Part shown: piece after piece, positions 1-25,099 of the stretch
Numbering within the stretch: the first letter of the stretch is position 1
Layout: the number at the start of each line of letters is the position of its first letter
NCBI RefSeq assembly: GCF_037975245.1
Contig: NC_092569.1
Span: 10,401,001 to 10,465,000 of the forward strand
Direction: 5' to 3'
Origin: Apostichopus japonicus
Lineage: Eukaryota > Echinodermata > Holothuroidea > Aspidochirotida > Stichopodidae
Length of the DNA stretch: 64,000 bases
Program-made: the position numbers and the translations under genes
Notes under the pieces: generated by a model
Database searches by the model: none
What the model was told of the DNA's origin: nothing
What the model saw: the letters and a program-made list of their open reading frames with translations, nothing else

Positions 1-289
1 GATACAGAAACGTTATTTTTACTGACTGTTTGGTGACGCCCATTTTCTTTTTTTTCTTTTTTCTTTTTTTTAGATTGGGAGTTTTCTCTAATGATGGAAT
101 AAAACTAATCGTGATAAAAAATCACTTTGTTTGCATTTGTCACAAAAAAAAACTGTAAGTGATAAAAAGTTAAACCACTGAGCTGAATTCTGGGGGTATG
201 ATGTGCACAATTGTGCAGTTTCCTGCAGTGTATCAGAGGGTTAACAGGTGCGTATCCAGGGGGGGGCGTTGGGGGCGCGCGCCCCCCGG

Positions 290-456
290 GTAAGAAAAAG
301 AGAAGAGAAAAAAAAGAGAAGAAAAAGGGAAAAAGAGGGGAAAAAAGAGGAGGAGGAGAGGAAGGAAGGGAAAAGAAAAAGAAGAAAGAGAGAAAAAGGA
401 GAAAAAGAGGGAGTAAAAGCAAAACGCGAAGACACCGGGAAGAGAAAGAGGAACAG
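290..456 (+). repeat. Purine-rich low-complexity tract
   Basis: Almost pure A/G run (GAAAAAG, GAGGAG variants). The long open frames on both strands here (Lys/Glu-rich and Phe/Leu-rich) are artefacts of this composition. Confidence 0.85.
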
Positions 457-784
457 TGACATCATTACAGCGCTGAAGGGTAGCCAGTGACGGATCAATG
501 ATTTCGTAAAAGTGTGACTCACCCTACCCCTTACACCGACAACTCCATTTTTTGACGTTTCCATTTTCCTCTCTCACTAATGATCTATATATATACTATA
601 TATGGTCTATCATAACGCATGTGTAGAATTGTGCTATGAAACCAACTGTGGCTGGTCTCGAACTCGACCGTGTCGTCGGGGAACATGACGCATTTTGGGA
701 TGGGGGCGACCCCCCGCCACCCCCCATTCAGCATTTTTTTAAATGATATCGCTAAGTAATTTCAAAATAGAAAGTGCTTAGAGG

Positions 785-957
785 CAACTTACAAGGCCTG
801 GGAAGTGTCATTTCCAGCGATCTGGGAGGCATTTTCGGCCAAAATTTTCTCGTACGCTTCGCGCCAACCTATGGTGTCGCTACGCTTAGATAATTTGCCT
901 ACAGGCTTCGCCCCTCCCTTGGCAAATTCCTCGCTACGCGCCTGTTCGAATTTGTAA
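785..957 (-). repeat. Fragment of GCGTAGC MITE family
   Basis: Shares with 2372-2651 and 10945-11252 the strings for the GATCTGGGAGGCATTTT segment, the CGCTACGCTTAGATA segment and the terminal CTACGCGCCTG, here in reverse orientation. Only the right part of the element is recognisable. Confidence 0.6.
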
Positions 958-1302
958 CGCAAACAGCAGATATCACATCATATCAGTGAGCATGAAAATG
1001 GCGTTCCAGGATGAAAAGCCTCAAAACTGTCCGACTTGCCTTAAAAAAAAAAAAAAAAAAAAATTCGCGCGCTAAGCGCGCGTCCAACGTGTTCATGTCA
1101 ATATCATATAAGCAAGCATCGGTTATTACATCGCATGCCATCATGTACCGTACGGTCCGTTCAAATTGCGCAGTATACCGCGGGATGCTAATGTAAACAA
1201 CGACATGTCTCATGTAGATGTATAAAAAGCATGGAGGTCCAATTATGTCAAAACTCTCTTTTACATTATTAATGGCGAATTAGGGCCTGCACCCCCGCCG
1301 CG

Positions 1303-1679
1303 CAGTGGCGGAGCGTCCATATGGTCAGGGGGGCGGATGCCCCCCTGACGGACTCAAATGGACTGCTGGCGCCTTTTTCAGCTCTTTACCACTTTTTACT
1401 TATTCTAGATTATTGACTTTTTTATTGCGCTCTCATCTACTTATTGACATTTCTCACATTTTGTTGGTGTAATTTGGCGATGACACCTTATTCTTCGTTT
1501 ATCTGCAAATTAGCCAGGCCCGGAAAGGGTTATTTCCGGCGATCTAGGGAGTATCTTTACTCAAAAATTTTCTCTACGCTACGCGCCAACTAGTGGTGGC
1601 GCTCCGCTTAGATAGTGTCGAAAGCGCCCCTACAGACCATTCTCGCCACTCCTGACCAATACCCCTAGCTCCGCCACTG
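1303..1679. mobile_element. hAT-like MITE with perfect 8-bp target duplication
   Basis: Ends CAGTGGCGGAGC and GCTCCGCCACTG are inverted repeats. The flanks are the identical 8-mer CCGCCGCG (1295-1302 and 1680-1687). CAG-type ends and 8-bp target duplications are hAT features. 377 bp, non-coding, so non-autonomous. Confidence 0.8.
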
Positions 1680-2371
1680 CCGCCGCGCCTCCTACGCCTA
1701 TGTGTGTAGTGTTCGGTTTCGGAAATATCTGCTATTTTTTCATTTCCTTCAACCAAGTTTTATAATAGCCGTTATAACAGGTTTTAATATTTGTACACCA
1801 ATAAATTAACTGTGTCTGAATTTTAGAAAATTTCTGACCAACATTCTGCATCACACTTCCCTCTACTCGTGCAATTTTTGACCGGTCTGTAAGGGGTTGA
1901 AGGAAGTTTTTTCTATATTGGTTGTCCATAGATGAAATTTTGTACAACATTATGGGTATGTTTTGAAGTGAGTTTATTCACGAGAAATGTGAATTTTCAA
2001 ATTCTGAACAAATATGGGGCTTAAAACTTGAAAAGTGGGGCTGACGGGTATTGTGGGCCGCGACGTAGAATCACCTACAAAAGCAAAGACCCACAGGAGA
2101 TGCCATCAGGTCGAACATGATGTGTGCCGGGTTGACAATCTTCAAAAAGGTTATGGATGGAAAAAAAACTATTAGGAAATACTTGGTTCTCAGGCAAAAA
2201 GTGTACATCTGGTTGGTCATTTCAAGCCCGAGAAGTGCCGTTTCCGGTGATCTGGGGGGTTTCAAAACAAGAAATTTTCTTGTACGCTGCGCGCCAACCG
2301 ATGGTGGCGCTCCGCTTAGATAGTAATTCGCGCCCCCCGGGTTAGAAAATCCTGGATACGCGCCTGTTAAG

Positions 2372-2651
2372 CAGGCGCGTAGCCATGAATTTGCCAAGGG
2401 AGGGGCGAAACTGTAGATTCGGCATTGCAAACTATCTAAGCGTAGCGCCACCATGAGTTGGCGCGAATCGTACAAGTAAATTTTGGCTAAAAAATGCCTC
2501 CCAGATCGCTGGAAATTGCACTTCCCAGGCCTTGTAAGTTGCATCTTAGCATTTCCTCTTTTGAAAATACTAGCGATATCATAAAAACATTAAAAAAAAT
2601 AAACAAATACGACTACCCCCTTCGCCCCCTTCCCCCTTGGCTACGCGCCTG
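2372..2651. mobile_element. hAT-like MITE, GCGTAGCC family
   Basis: Begins CAGGCGCGTAGCCATG and ends TTGGCTACGCGCCTG, inverted. Flanking 8-mers CTGTTAAG and GGGTTAAG match at 6 of 8. About 280 bp, no coding capacity. Abuts the right end of the putative outer element. Confidence 0.65.
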
Positions 2652-4360
2652 GGGTTAAGCCTCATGGAAAGTCATATCAAAACAAGCGTTAAATAAAGTC
2701 AAATTCTTTGACTCTTAAAATGTGCTCAAATATTTGGGTTCACGCCATCACATCACGAAGCCTGGCTACGCGCCTGGTCAGGCTGGACACGAAAACCAAA
2801 CAACTTGATTCACTCTACCCCAGTCCCTTACGGTGAGATTGTAACTACATGATATAACGTCTTATCGAAAGGTTTGTTGTATACACAACTGTGCTACCAC
2901 GGTAAATCAACGACGTGGCTTCACGGGAAAAAATTACATTGTTTGTATTGGGGGTGTTTCGACGTGAACAGCTGTCGACTGACCACGGAGCTGTAATAAC
3001 ATATGTAGAGAGCATACGGCCTAACACGTTGTGTTGAAATGTGCTTGATGTTAAGGAGCCATTATCACAACAGTCTAACAGAAATAATCAATTTTCTATT
3101 AATATTAATATTCATTTTAAAACCGATATCTCTTTTGAAAAAATTAGGGCATGTGATAAGTTGGTGGCATTGACGAGTTCACGTGCAGCTTTCAGGAAAG
3201 TCAAAAAAATACTGCTTGATCGAAACTGACGAGAAGCGCTCTCTTGTCTTACATGTATCTGTGGCCAATTACATTTGTGTACGTTTACTGAGTACGCATT
3301 TAAGCAGTCTATTCTCAACAGTGCTTAACTGCAGAAGCAATAACGCTGCGAGCTGGCGGACATCCACTTAATCAGGTTAGCTTATACACTTTTTACTTGA
3401 TTTTGGAACAGGAGAACAAAATTTAAACATAGTTTCAGTACGATTTGAAATTTAATATCAAAGGGACTCAATGCTCAGAAAATTGTAACCTAGTCTAGGT
3501 TAGTTAGTGACGGTCGGCAGCTTTGTATTTTCGTTGGTAGTACTTACACGAAATTCGAACTTACTGTGTTCATATATAGACCAAACTTTAGCCATTTGCA
3601 CAAAGGCGACCATATTTTTCCAGGGAATCCATGTTTATCCAGGGAATCCATGTTTATCCATGTGTATAAATGACATCAATGTCCCCCCCCCCCTTCACCA
3701 AGGTGTTCAATTAAATGGAGGGTTGACATTTTGAGAGGCTTTACAAACTTCCAAGGGATATCGAAAGGGCAGTAATATGCGTAAATTTGTGTCGACTGTC
3801 GTGTCTGTGGAGATGTTCAAAACTGTTTTGAAGACACACCTGTTTTCATTGTTATGATTGTTATGTTTACTCTTATTGCATATTGTGTACATATCTTTCA
3901 TATTCTTTTGTACAGCACGGCGAGACTTTATTGTAAGTTGGGCTATATAAGAACTGTTTATTAGTATTATTATTACTTCGGCAGACACTTTCAATCCAGG
4001 GACTTCCCCCTGAATCGGGGTAGTCTGATCAACTCTAGTCACCTTGATCTATATTCACTGATACTGATAAATCTCGGTTTAGAAACTGTGAGCTGTAGAA
4101 GCAGTATCACTGGTACAGGTCAGTTATGACAACTACAGCATGTGGTAACAGTATGTGTGAAATGTGAAATTAGGCCCTATACCCTTTTTACTAAGGTTTG
4201 ATGATTTGCATCTTCCATAGTAGACAGGTCACCTTTTTCATGTAAAAAATGATTGTTTTCTTTTATTTTTTGTAAATCATAACAATTTTAGTGGGAACCT
4301 TTAGAGAATGCAAGCTGAGGTTTATGGGTAAGATACTATAACACAAAGTTGTTTAAGAGA
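2652..4360. other. Non-coding stretch upstream of GALE copy 1
   Basis: No exon or full mobile element recognised. A 19-bp direct duplication (CCAGGGAATCCATGTTTAT) lies near 3622-3660. The open frames of 60-110 codons are not family-like. Confidence 0.5.
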
Positions 4361-4361
4361 C

Positions 4362-4939
4362 TTAAAGGATTGGTTCAGGTGTTTGACATATCTATTTTGT
4401 ATGAAAGAGCACAAAAAGACAAAAAGAACACTGAAGGAACTACCATGATAGCATGCTCTGTTAAGGAGTTATGACACTTTGAAGATATCAAATTGCTTTG
4501 AAAACGACTGGTGTAGAAAGACTAACTGTGAGGTTGTGACGTCACATCCTCACTTCCTTAACATTTGTGAATATATTTCTTTAAAAATTATTTACACTTT
4601 TTAACACATTTGAAAATAATATAATCAAAAATTCTTCAGATGTTTAATCTCAAATACTTCGTTTGACAAATATGAGATCTCCTGACATATCTTTTGGTTG
4701 AAAGTCATGACATCTCACAAAATATTTAGAGAAGAAAACAAAGACTTTTCAGGAATGTGAGGGTGTGACATCACAGCTAGTCAGATTTCAGCAGTTTCTA
4801 CACAATCTGATAAAACTTTACCCTTGAATATCTCTTTAACCCAAAATGATATTTGAACAGCTTTTTTCACCATTGTGTTTCTTTTATTGTCCTCTTTCAT
4901 ATAACATAAACATGTATGACAACTGAACCAATCCTTTAA
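4362..4939. mobile_element. MITE with TTAA flanks, immediately upstream of GALE copy 1
   Basis: TTAA|AGGATTGGTTCAG at the left and CTGAACCAATCCT|TTAA at the right; the inverted match continues imperfectly inward for some 60 bp. TTAA duplications are used by piggyBac and Kolobok transposons; which one is not decided. Ends 162 bp before the GALE copy 1 start codon, so it lies in the promoter or a 5' UTR intron. Confidence 0.7.
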
Positions 4940-5008
4940 GCAAAGTGTCCTTGAAAATCCAGATGATGAAACTAAGTGAATATTTAGCAAAATATAACCG
5001 TCTTTTAA

Positions 5009-18145
<13,137 letters not shown>

Positions 18146-18429
18146 CAGTAGCTTGTCTCTTGGAAGGCCGTTGGACCATGTGCAACGATATACACAAATC
18201 TTTCTGGTAGAGCTGTCTCTGCAGTACATAGTCATTCTATGGTCTGTTTGCGAGAAGAGTTTTTTTTCTCTATTTTTTTTCTGTTTACAATCTGAAGACT
18301 TCACATTTATTTCGACTGTGCTGTATTTGGTCAACAGTGCTGGAGATAGCATTTTGAAAATTTCACCTTTGATGTTAGTAGCATTACTTGGGAGAAAGAT
18401 AAGTTATTTCTCATTTGTATTATAATTAT

Positions 18430-18435
18430 TATAAA
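18430..18435 (+). promoter_or_regulatory. Weak poly(A)-like TATAAA after GALE copy 1
   Basis: No AATAAA is seen in the first 330 bases after the stop; this variant precedes a foldback MITE. Speculative. Confidence 0.2.
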
Positions 18436-18469
18436 CAAGTGAGTCATTCCTTTATTAATATATTAATAA

Positions 18470-18635
18470 GGGGTTAATCAACGGTCTAGCGTGCGTTACT
18501 CACAGGATTAATGCACGATCGGGGGATAATGCAAGCGATGCACGAGGGCGGAGCCCGAGTGCATCCAGCGATAGCATTAACACCCGGAGTGCATTTATCA
18601 TGTGAGTAACGCATGCTAGACCGTTGATTAACCCC
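18470..18635. mobile_element. Foldback MITE downstream of GALE copy 1
   Basis: Arms GGGGTTAATCAACGGTCTAGC (18470-18490) and its exact reverse complement (18615-18635), continuing inward with few mismatches to GTGCAT, so nearly the whole 166 bp folds back. No coding capacity. A partial relative (GTGTGTTACTCACAGGATTAA) is at about 18740. Confidence 0.8.
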
Positions 18636-18739
18636 GTTCATTCATACACTACCATTTGTGTGGGGGGAAAATCATAAAACAAAACATTTTTGGTTACATA
18701 TAACCAAAGATTTATTAAAGTGATGCCCCGTAATTTTAC

Positions 18740-20748
18740 CGTGTGTTACTCACAGGATTAACCACGGTCAGCTGACCTGAATGGACCAATAGGATTTAGG
18801 AATCTTTACTAAGCATGAATGAACTTTCTTTCACTCTCAAGACCAAAAACAAATAGTAATAAAACATAGCAAAAAACAGTGATTACTGAAGATAAAACAG
18901 AAATAATAGTATTCAACAAAGATTGAAACTGTCACTGCTCTTAGCACTGAGAGTTTCTCAGTAATATTTTGAGACTTGTATCCTCTCTGTCAGTATGTAG
19001 CTATGAAAGGGAAAGGGGAGTCTAAAGCTATCCATTCCCAACATTTGATGTGGGATGATGATTAAAAACCAATAAAAAAAGCTTGCTCCTGATTCTCAGA
19101 AATGCCCAAGACTCGTAACCAAAGTCGGTTTGTGCTTGCTGTTAATTTAGAACTAGGCAAAGAGGCCCAAAAAAATTAACAAAATCTGTAGAACGAGGGG
19201 CTGATTTTACATTTCTGTTGTGATTAGTCAAGGAATGCCGTTGCAGGACCATACAGATATGTCTGTACCCCTGGGGCCGATGACCTTAGCGTGTCCGTCT
19301 AATGCAGTACGATATTAGTGGCAAGGACTCACGGTCACACAACATAGGTATCATCGCAGTGAACTGCTCTTTGGCACCGGTCGTTACATAAAAGTTTGGC
19401 ATATTAGTATTCCAGCAAATGTTCACCAATCAAGTTACTCTGTGTTTACCGATCAAATATGAAACAGCACTCTTTGCAATCCTTTGATTTGCAGATCTTA
19501 CCCTACTCGAATTTAATCTATGAGGATATGAATAATAGAGGTGAAACACTGCATATTATGTGTAGTCCTCCACCAGCTTCTAAAGGAATTCAACATAAAT
19601 GATTTAAACAATGCTACACACTATTTATTTAAATCTGTTGATTTTCTACATACAATTATTGTACACATGACATCTTGACAATTACACACACATGAGCAGC
19701 AGATCAATTTTTTAGGCTCCAACAATGAATGGTGTCACAGCTGATAACTGTTCTTTTTTGTGTTCTAAAACGAACAATATAAATATATAACCTAGCCTAC
19801 ACCACTGCCATGTAGCAGAAATAAACCTATTTCTGCTTGGATGGGTAAAACCAACCCTGGCTGGCTGGACCTCTAGAATTATTAGTAATGGTTGGCCATC
19901 TCTAATGTTCCGAGCGACTGTCTCTTTAAATATTAAAATCTGGATTAGCTGAACCAGTTGGGATCAGAGGTTATCTGAATAATATCCTGCTCACAAGCTC
20001 ATTGTGAGAAGGATTTATAGATTGGCAATTGATTTTGGGGTGTAAACTATTGGTATTGGAAGGGGGAGGGGGCAGGGGTGGTACAAAAGTGGAAGGGGGA
20101 GGGGGAGGGGGTGGTACAAAAGGGACCCTCTTTACAGTGACAATACATATTTCATTCGGAATGGAAGTTGTAGTAATTACTGGACTGTGTAGTATAACTT
20201 GTTTTTGCTGTATTATAGAATTATAAATGCAGTTTGAATCTGTAGATCTTGGATCCGGATAAAACAGGTCAGAATTATCCATTTTTTTGTTGTTTTTATA
20301 AAAGTAAACCTGCATTTGATGGTCACATTTCATGCTCTCTCCACCGTATTTAGAGATATTTAGAGATATACACAGGTCTCAATAAAAGCCAAAGATAATA
20401 TAAAAATTGTATAAAATCAAGATGGAGAGGAAAGAGCTTCCACTATCTCTACCTTAAATGTTCAATTTTTGTTTTTTTCCGATTTCCACGGTATTGACTT
20501 CAATCTTTATTTCTTACTGACTTTCTATCACTTTTCAATTTTCCACTCTATAATCATTTTTCTATCTTTTTATTTTTGCTAATATTTATTGGCAACTTAT
20601 CCAGCATGGATGACACCAGTGTATGTGTTGCATAAGTTATCCAATGCACTGTATAAACAGGCTGAGGCTTAATATATTCAGCATTTTGTCTGCCCTGCTT
20701 GTACCAGCATTTGCAATCGATTAGGCCTTTGATTCATCTACTGGTATA
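18740..20748. other. Intergenic stretch
   Basis: No exon recognised. G-rich tandem pieces (GGAAGGGGGAGGGGG) at about 20056-20123 generate spurious Pro- and Gly-rich frames. Confidence 0.5.
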
Positions 20749-21124
20749 ATACAACACCTAATTATATTCCGGCCATTTGATTGGTCAATTGCTCGTCGAT
20801 TGCATGTAAAATCCGCTCTATTATGAAATAGAACCATGTGTTATACTTTTTTGATAGCACTTTTTCAATGGTTAGAGAGCATAGAAACCTGTCTGTTGAA
20901 AACAATCTGTTGCATGAGTGCATTTTACATCCAATTACACCCTAAATTTGAAGGTGTTGTATAAAACAAATAATGAATGGTTTCCATTCGTGCAATAGTG
21001 CAAATATTTCATTCGTTGAAAGATGTAATTTGTTCCATTCAACTCTGCTACGCCTCGTTGAATGGAGCATTTCAACTCATGAAATATTTGCACTATTGCA
21101 CTCATAACCATTTATTATTTGTAT
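20749..21124. mobile_element. Foldback MITE family B, copy 1
   Basis: Starts ATACAACACCTAATT and ends TTATTATTTGTAT. The right half is a long inverted repeat: AATATTTCATTCGTTGAA-type arms around a CTGCTACGCCTCG centre. Closely matches 48768-49128 along its whole length, which sets the borders. Confidence 0.8.
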
Positions 21125-21159
21125 ATTAACTCATTACTTCTTACATTGCTTGGAAGCTG

Positions 21160-21577
21160 ACAACTTGGCACTGCTCGAATAATCAGTCCTACATCTAAGA
21201 TGTTTGGTTTGAAGGGTAGCAACTTATCGCTGCTCGAATAATCAGCCCTAAATCTAAGATGTTTGGTTTGAAGCGTAGCAACATGTCACTGCTCGAATAA
21301 TCAGTCCTAGGTCTAAAATGTTCGGTTTGAAGGGTAGCAATTTTGTCACTGCTCGAATAATCAGTCCTAGGTCTAAGATGTTCGGTTTGAAGGGTAGCAA
21401 CTTATCACTGCTCGAATAATCAGTCCAAAATCTAAGATGTTCGGTTTGAAGGGTAGCAACTTGTCACTGCTCGAATAATCCATCCTACGCCTAAGATGTT
21501 TGGTTTGACGGGTACCAACTTGTCACTGCTTCCAAAACGATCCTTCTAACATGCCTAGTTTGAAGGGTAACAACTGT
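21160..21577 (+). repeat. 59-bp minisatellite
   Basis: CTGCTCGAATAATCAG recurs at 21171, 21230, 21289, 21349, 21408 and 21467, with a degenerate unit at 21526. The unit includes TCTAAGATGTTCGGTTTGAA. Not CRISPR: there are no unique spacers, the whole unit is repeated. Confidence 0.92.
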
Positions 21578-24500
21578 TTGACTTGTGTGCTTATTACTAT
21601 TAATATATATATATATGATTTTAAATATAACTATAACTATTGTATTGCACACCATCTCCTATCAAGGTTAACATGTTTCAAACAATATCTTCTCCTCTCC
21701 CACTCCATCCCGTCATGCCATGTTACGAGTTGCGTCGATTTTTGAGTAAATTTCTGATCAAAGCATTTCGGGTAATAACGATGAAAACTATAATTTTTCA
21801 CTGAACTTTAATGCTATTGTGAAAGCCCTGCTGTCGTACGCTGATAGGCATTAGGCATGTTGAATCTGTCCTATCCCAGCTAGTGCTTTACTTATCATTG
21901 ACTCCTAATCATAGGAGTAAATTTGCAGAGAAAGTATGCTGATGATTTGTACGTTATCCTATTCGCAGTCTTGATTCCTGCAGGGTCGGCGATGGGGAGG
22001 GTGGGTGGGCGTTGGTCAGTGCAGGTCATAGTAGCTTGACAAATAGATAAAATTAAACATGGGCAAGCCTAATGAGGGATTTGTGACAGTCATGTGACTG
22101 CCATGTGACAGTGGGTCATCTGATTTCGGGAGTTCAACCGACCGTAACGCGCTCATACTGGAATTCATTAAAAAATTTAAAGGACGCACGTATTGCACAG
22201 ATGTGCTAATGAATACCATTATTTACATCACAACCTAATGATATGGCCATATCAGCGTTCTAGTTACAAGAGTAATAGTGTCTTTTATGACAATTTGGTC
22301 ACAGAGATAGATAGGAGTTCTAGAAGATATCTCAAAGAAGAAAAAAAATGGGGATGCCATTAACATTCCTTTAATCTTAATAGTTAACCGATAAATGAAC
22401 TGAAATTCAGTCACTGTTGTGTTCAATATTTAATTTCCTCTGTTAAGTTCACAGTAGATGGTAATAAGTTTATTTTTATCTTTGATAGATCATGCCACAC
22501 ATTATTGTGGTAAATAGTATATTTTCGTTCATTCATCTCGTAATTTATTCATTTGATTTCAGTTTATTTTTGTAGCCCTCTACCTTTATTGCATCAAGGT
22601 TTGTGTAGGTTTATATGCATTTCACTATTTCCAAGTTTATTTTACAACTCCTAATTAGCCTGATTTTTATTAACTTTTTAAATATGACTTATAGTTAAAA
22701 TTTTCAAGGTGCACCATTAAAGCTGACTTTTTGGCAGAAGTTAAGCCTTGATATGTTACAGTGCAAGAGACCAGAGGGCGGAGGTGGGGGGTGGGAGGGG
22801 GAAGGTTTTCAAGACATTTTTTTTTTTTAAAGTTTGCATAATGTCTGGAATGCTTCATTAAGGCTAAAATGTGTCATATATTTCTAGGCAGTAAGCCAAG
22901 CCATGTTCTTGTAACATGACATGAACGACACATCACCGTTGGGATGACATTTAACAACATTTTGGCCTTTCCACCTTTATAATGCATTTGTTAATCATGT
23001 CATTGAAGGCCATAAGATTCGTATTGAGTTTAGTGTTGCATCTGATGAACTGACTTTACATGTAGTGGTCTGTGTGTTAGACTAAGTAGTTCAGCCACTT
23101 TAATTGATGAACCTCAGAAGTTTAAAGGGTCACCTCACAAATTAAAAGTGACATAGAAGAACAATCTGGACTGATTGTAAGTGTTTTCACCGGTCTACAA
23201 AACATCCATTTTGTGCCTGAAATCATCCTTTAAACGTACATTCCATTTGTGTAGATTGAAACAGCCTTCCCTGTGGCTACATTGGGATTGTTTATTTCCA
23301 TTTCTCAAAAAATATTAGTGCTAGAGAAATACAAGTTGCACTGATATATCAGTACTTTGTCAAAATGCCTATACAACATATCAAACCTAAATTTTGTGGC
23401 TTAACAGTCACAAAAATATTCTGGAAGCAAGATACAGACAGTTATGTTTAAGCCAGCATAATGATGTCATCAGAGTTCTGAGGACGAATCAAAACGGTCA
23501 TGTCATAGCGAGATATTGTCAAATTTCAATAGCTTAGATAGTCCCCTTTTGTTCAATAAGGTTGGGAACGGGGTTTAGCCGAAGGAAGAGGACAAGCTAA
23601 GTGATGTCAAAAATTGTTAAAATTCTTTAAGACTTGTAATTACTCTTAACATTTTTCATACTTTTAGTAGATCTATTTTGTGTTAATTTTGTTTTCTTCT
23701 CAAACTGTTACATATCTGTCTAATTTAATCGCATGTCGAAAACGTTAAATACAGTTACGAATTGTATATTCTTTTTTGTGTTATTTGCCACGGACTAACG
23801 ATCAAGCAACAATCGGTTTAAACATCTGTCACACGATCAGAATGCCAACAAACAGACTTGTACAGATCCATTGTCAGGTTTTATGTGCACACTGCAAATA
23901 CTGCCATTGAGACTCGTATAATATAGCAGTATAGTTTACTATACTGCTATATTACTATTATATTACCGTTGACTATATGCCTCAATTAGTTACTGGGTTT
24001 AATTCTGAGTTGGAGGGGATACCAATATTTCAAGGATGCGCAGAATAGTGTCGTGTAACTGTGAAGTATTGTATACATGGTTGTGACACAGATCAGTGAG
24101 GGGGGGGTGGGGGTGACAGCCGTCTGGCACCGAGAGGGGGTATCTGAAAATCCATTGCTCTGGAACGTTAAGTGTAGATCATGTTAACACCAATTTATTT
24201 ATGATGGAGTAAAAAATTGAGGAGTAAACACCTCCAAGGGTGCATTACGATCTTGGGAATATCTCCATGGTAACAGGCTACAGATGACTTTAGTGAGCTT
24301 AACATGAAATGAAAAATATTCAAATGTTCATTACTAAGAGATAAACAAATATAAGATGAGCATACTACTAAATGCAAAATAACTCTTTCATCACACACAG
24401 TCAACCTGTACATTTGTTTCTTATTAATCTCTTCTAATCGATCTAGTCCACTGTATGTCAGTATAGTCCAGTCAATGTATAGTTAAACCTGAAACTAATT

Positions 24501-24600
24501 GCAAAGGAATTGTTCTAAACATTAGCAAGTAAATGTAATCATCCTTTCAAACATATCAAATATAGACAGAAATCTATGATGCAGAAATAGTGAAAAGCTT
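21578..24600. other. Intergenic stretch
   Basis: No exon recognised. Holds a 17-bp-arm hairpin at 23919-23954 (AGCAGTATAGT, two-base loop, inverted). Confidence 0.5.
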
Positions 24601-24616
24601 GCTGCAAACACATTTG

Positions 24617-24634
24617 GGGGGGGGGGGGGGGGGG
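24617..24634 (+). repeat. Poly-G tract
   Basis: Eighteen consecutive G. Confidence 0.9.
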
Positions 24635-24805
24635 AGTGTTCAAGTTAGCGCGTACATCACCGGCAACGGTTCACCTGTATTACGGGGTTGCCAATGTGTA
24701 CTTTACTGCAGACGACATTATGAACCTTTTTGGTTTCGATGATTATCGCAACCTACCCAGTCTTGCAGGCGGATGAGTACGTGGGTTGTATGTGTGTGTG
24801 ACGCC

Positions 24806-25093
24806 TTGCTTGTAAACATGATATCTCTAGAAGGGAAGCTTAGACCAATCTCGTATGTAGTGAGTTGGTGTACCACATTGAGTAAGAGAAGCCTATTTTT
24901 TTTTTGTGGAGGTCTAAGGTCATTTGAGGTCACGAGGGGTCAAGTTGTGAAAACCTTATAAACACGATATTTCAAGAAGGAAAGCTTGGATCAATTTCGT
25001 GTGAAGAAGTACCAAATTAATTAGAAGAAGCCTATTGTTTTTGTGGAGGTCTAAGGTCATTTGGAGTCACCAGAGGCCAAATTGTGGAAACCT
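24806..25093 (+). repeat. Diverged tandem duplication, about 142 bp x 2
   Basis: Both copies carry GTGGAGGTCTAAGGTCATTT, AGAAGCCTATT and AAGCTT(A/G)GA(C/T)CAAT in the same order, with many substitutions. Confidence 0.75.
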
Positions 25094-25099
25094 TATTAA

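Larger units (their letters stand above)
245..2366. mobile_element. Possible composite DNA transposon with GCGTATCCAGG ends
   Basis: Left end CAGGTGCGTATCCAGG at 245 and inverted right end CCTGGATACGCGCCTG ending at 2366, both bordered by TTAA. Related to the 31389-32703 element, whose ends are CAGGGGCGTATCCAGG. The interior is a patchwork of family fragments and a later hAT-like MITE (1303-1679). No transposase is seen. The pairing of these two ends is inference. Confidence 0.4.

Noticed and set aside
105-564. Lys/Glu-rich and Phe/Leu-rich frames on both strands
   Set aside because: Artefacts of a purine-rich low-complexity tract.
21160-21577. CRISPR-like spacing of a repeated motif
   Set aside because: The entire 59-bp unit is repeated, with no unique spacers and no cas genes, in an animal genome; the same holds for the 35-, 67-, 80- and 106-bp arrays.
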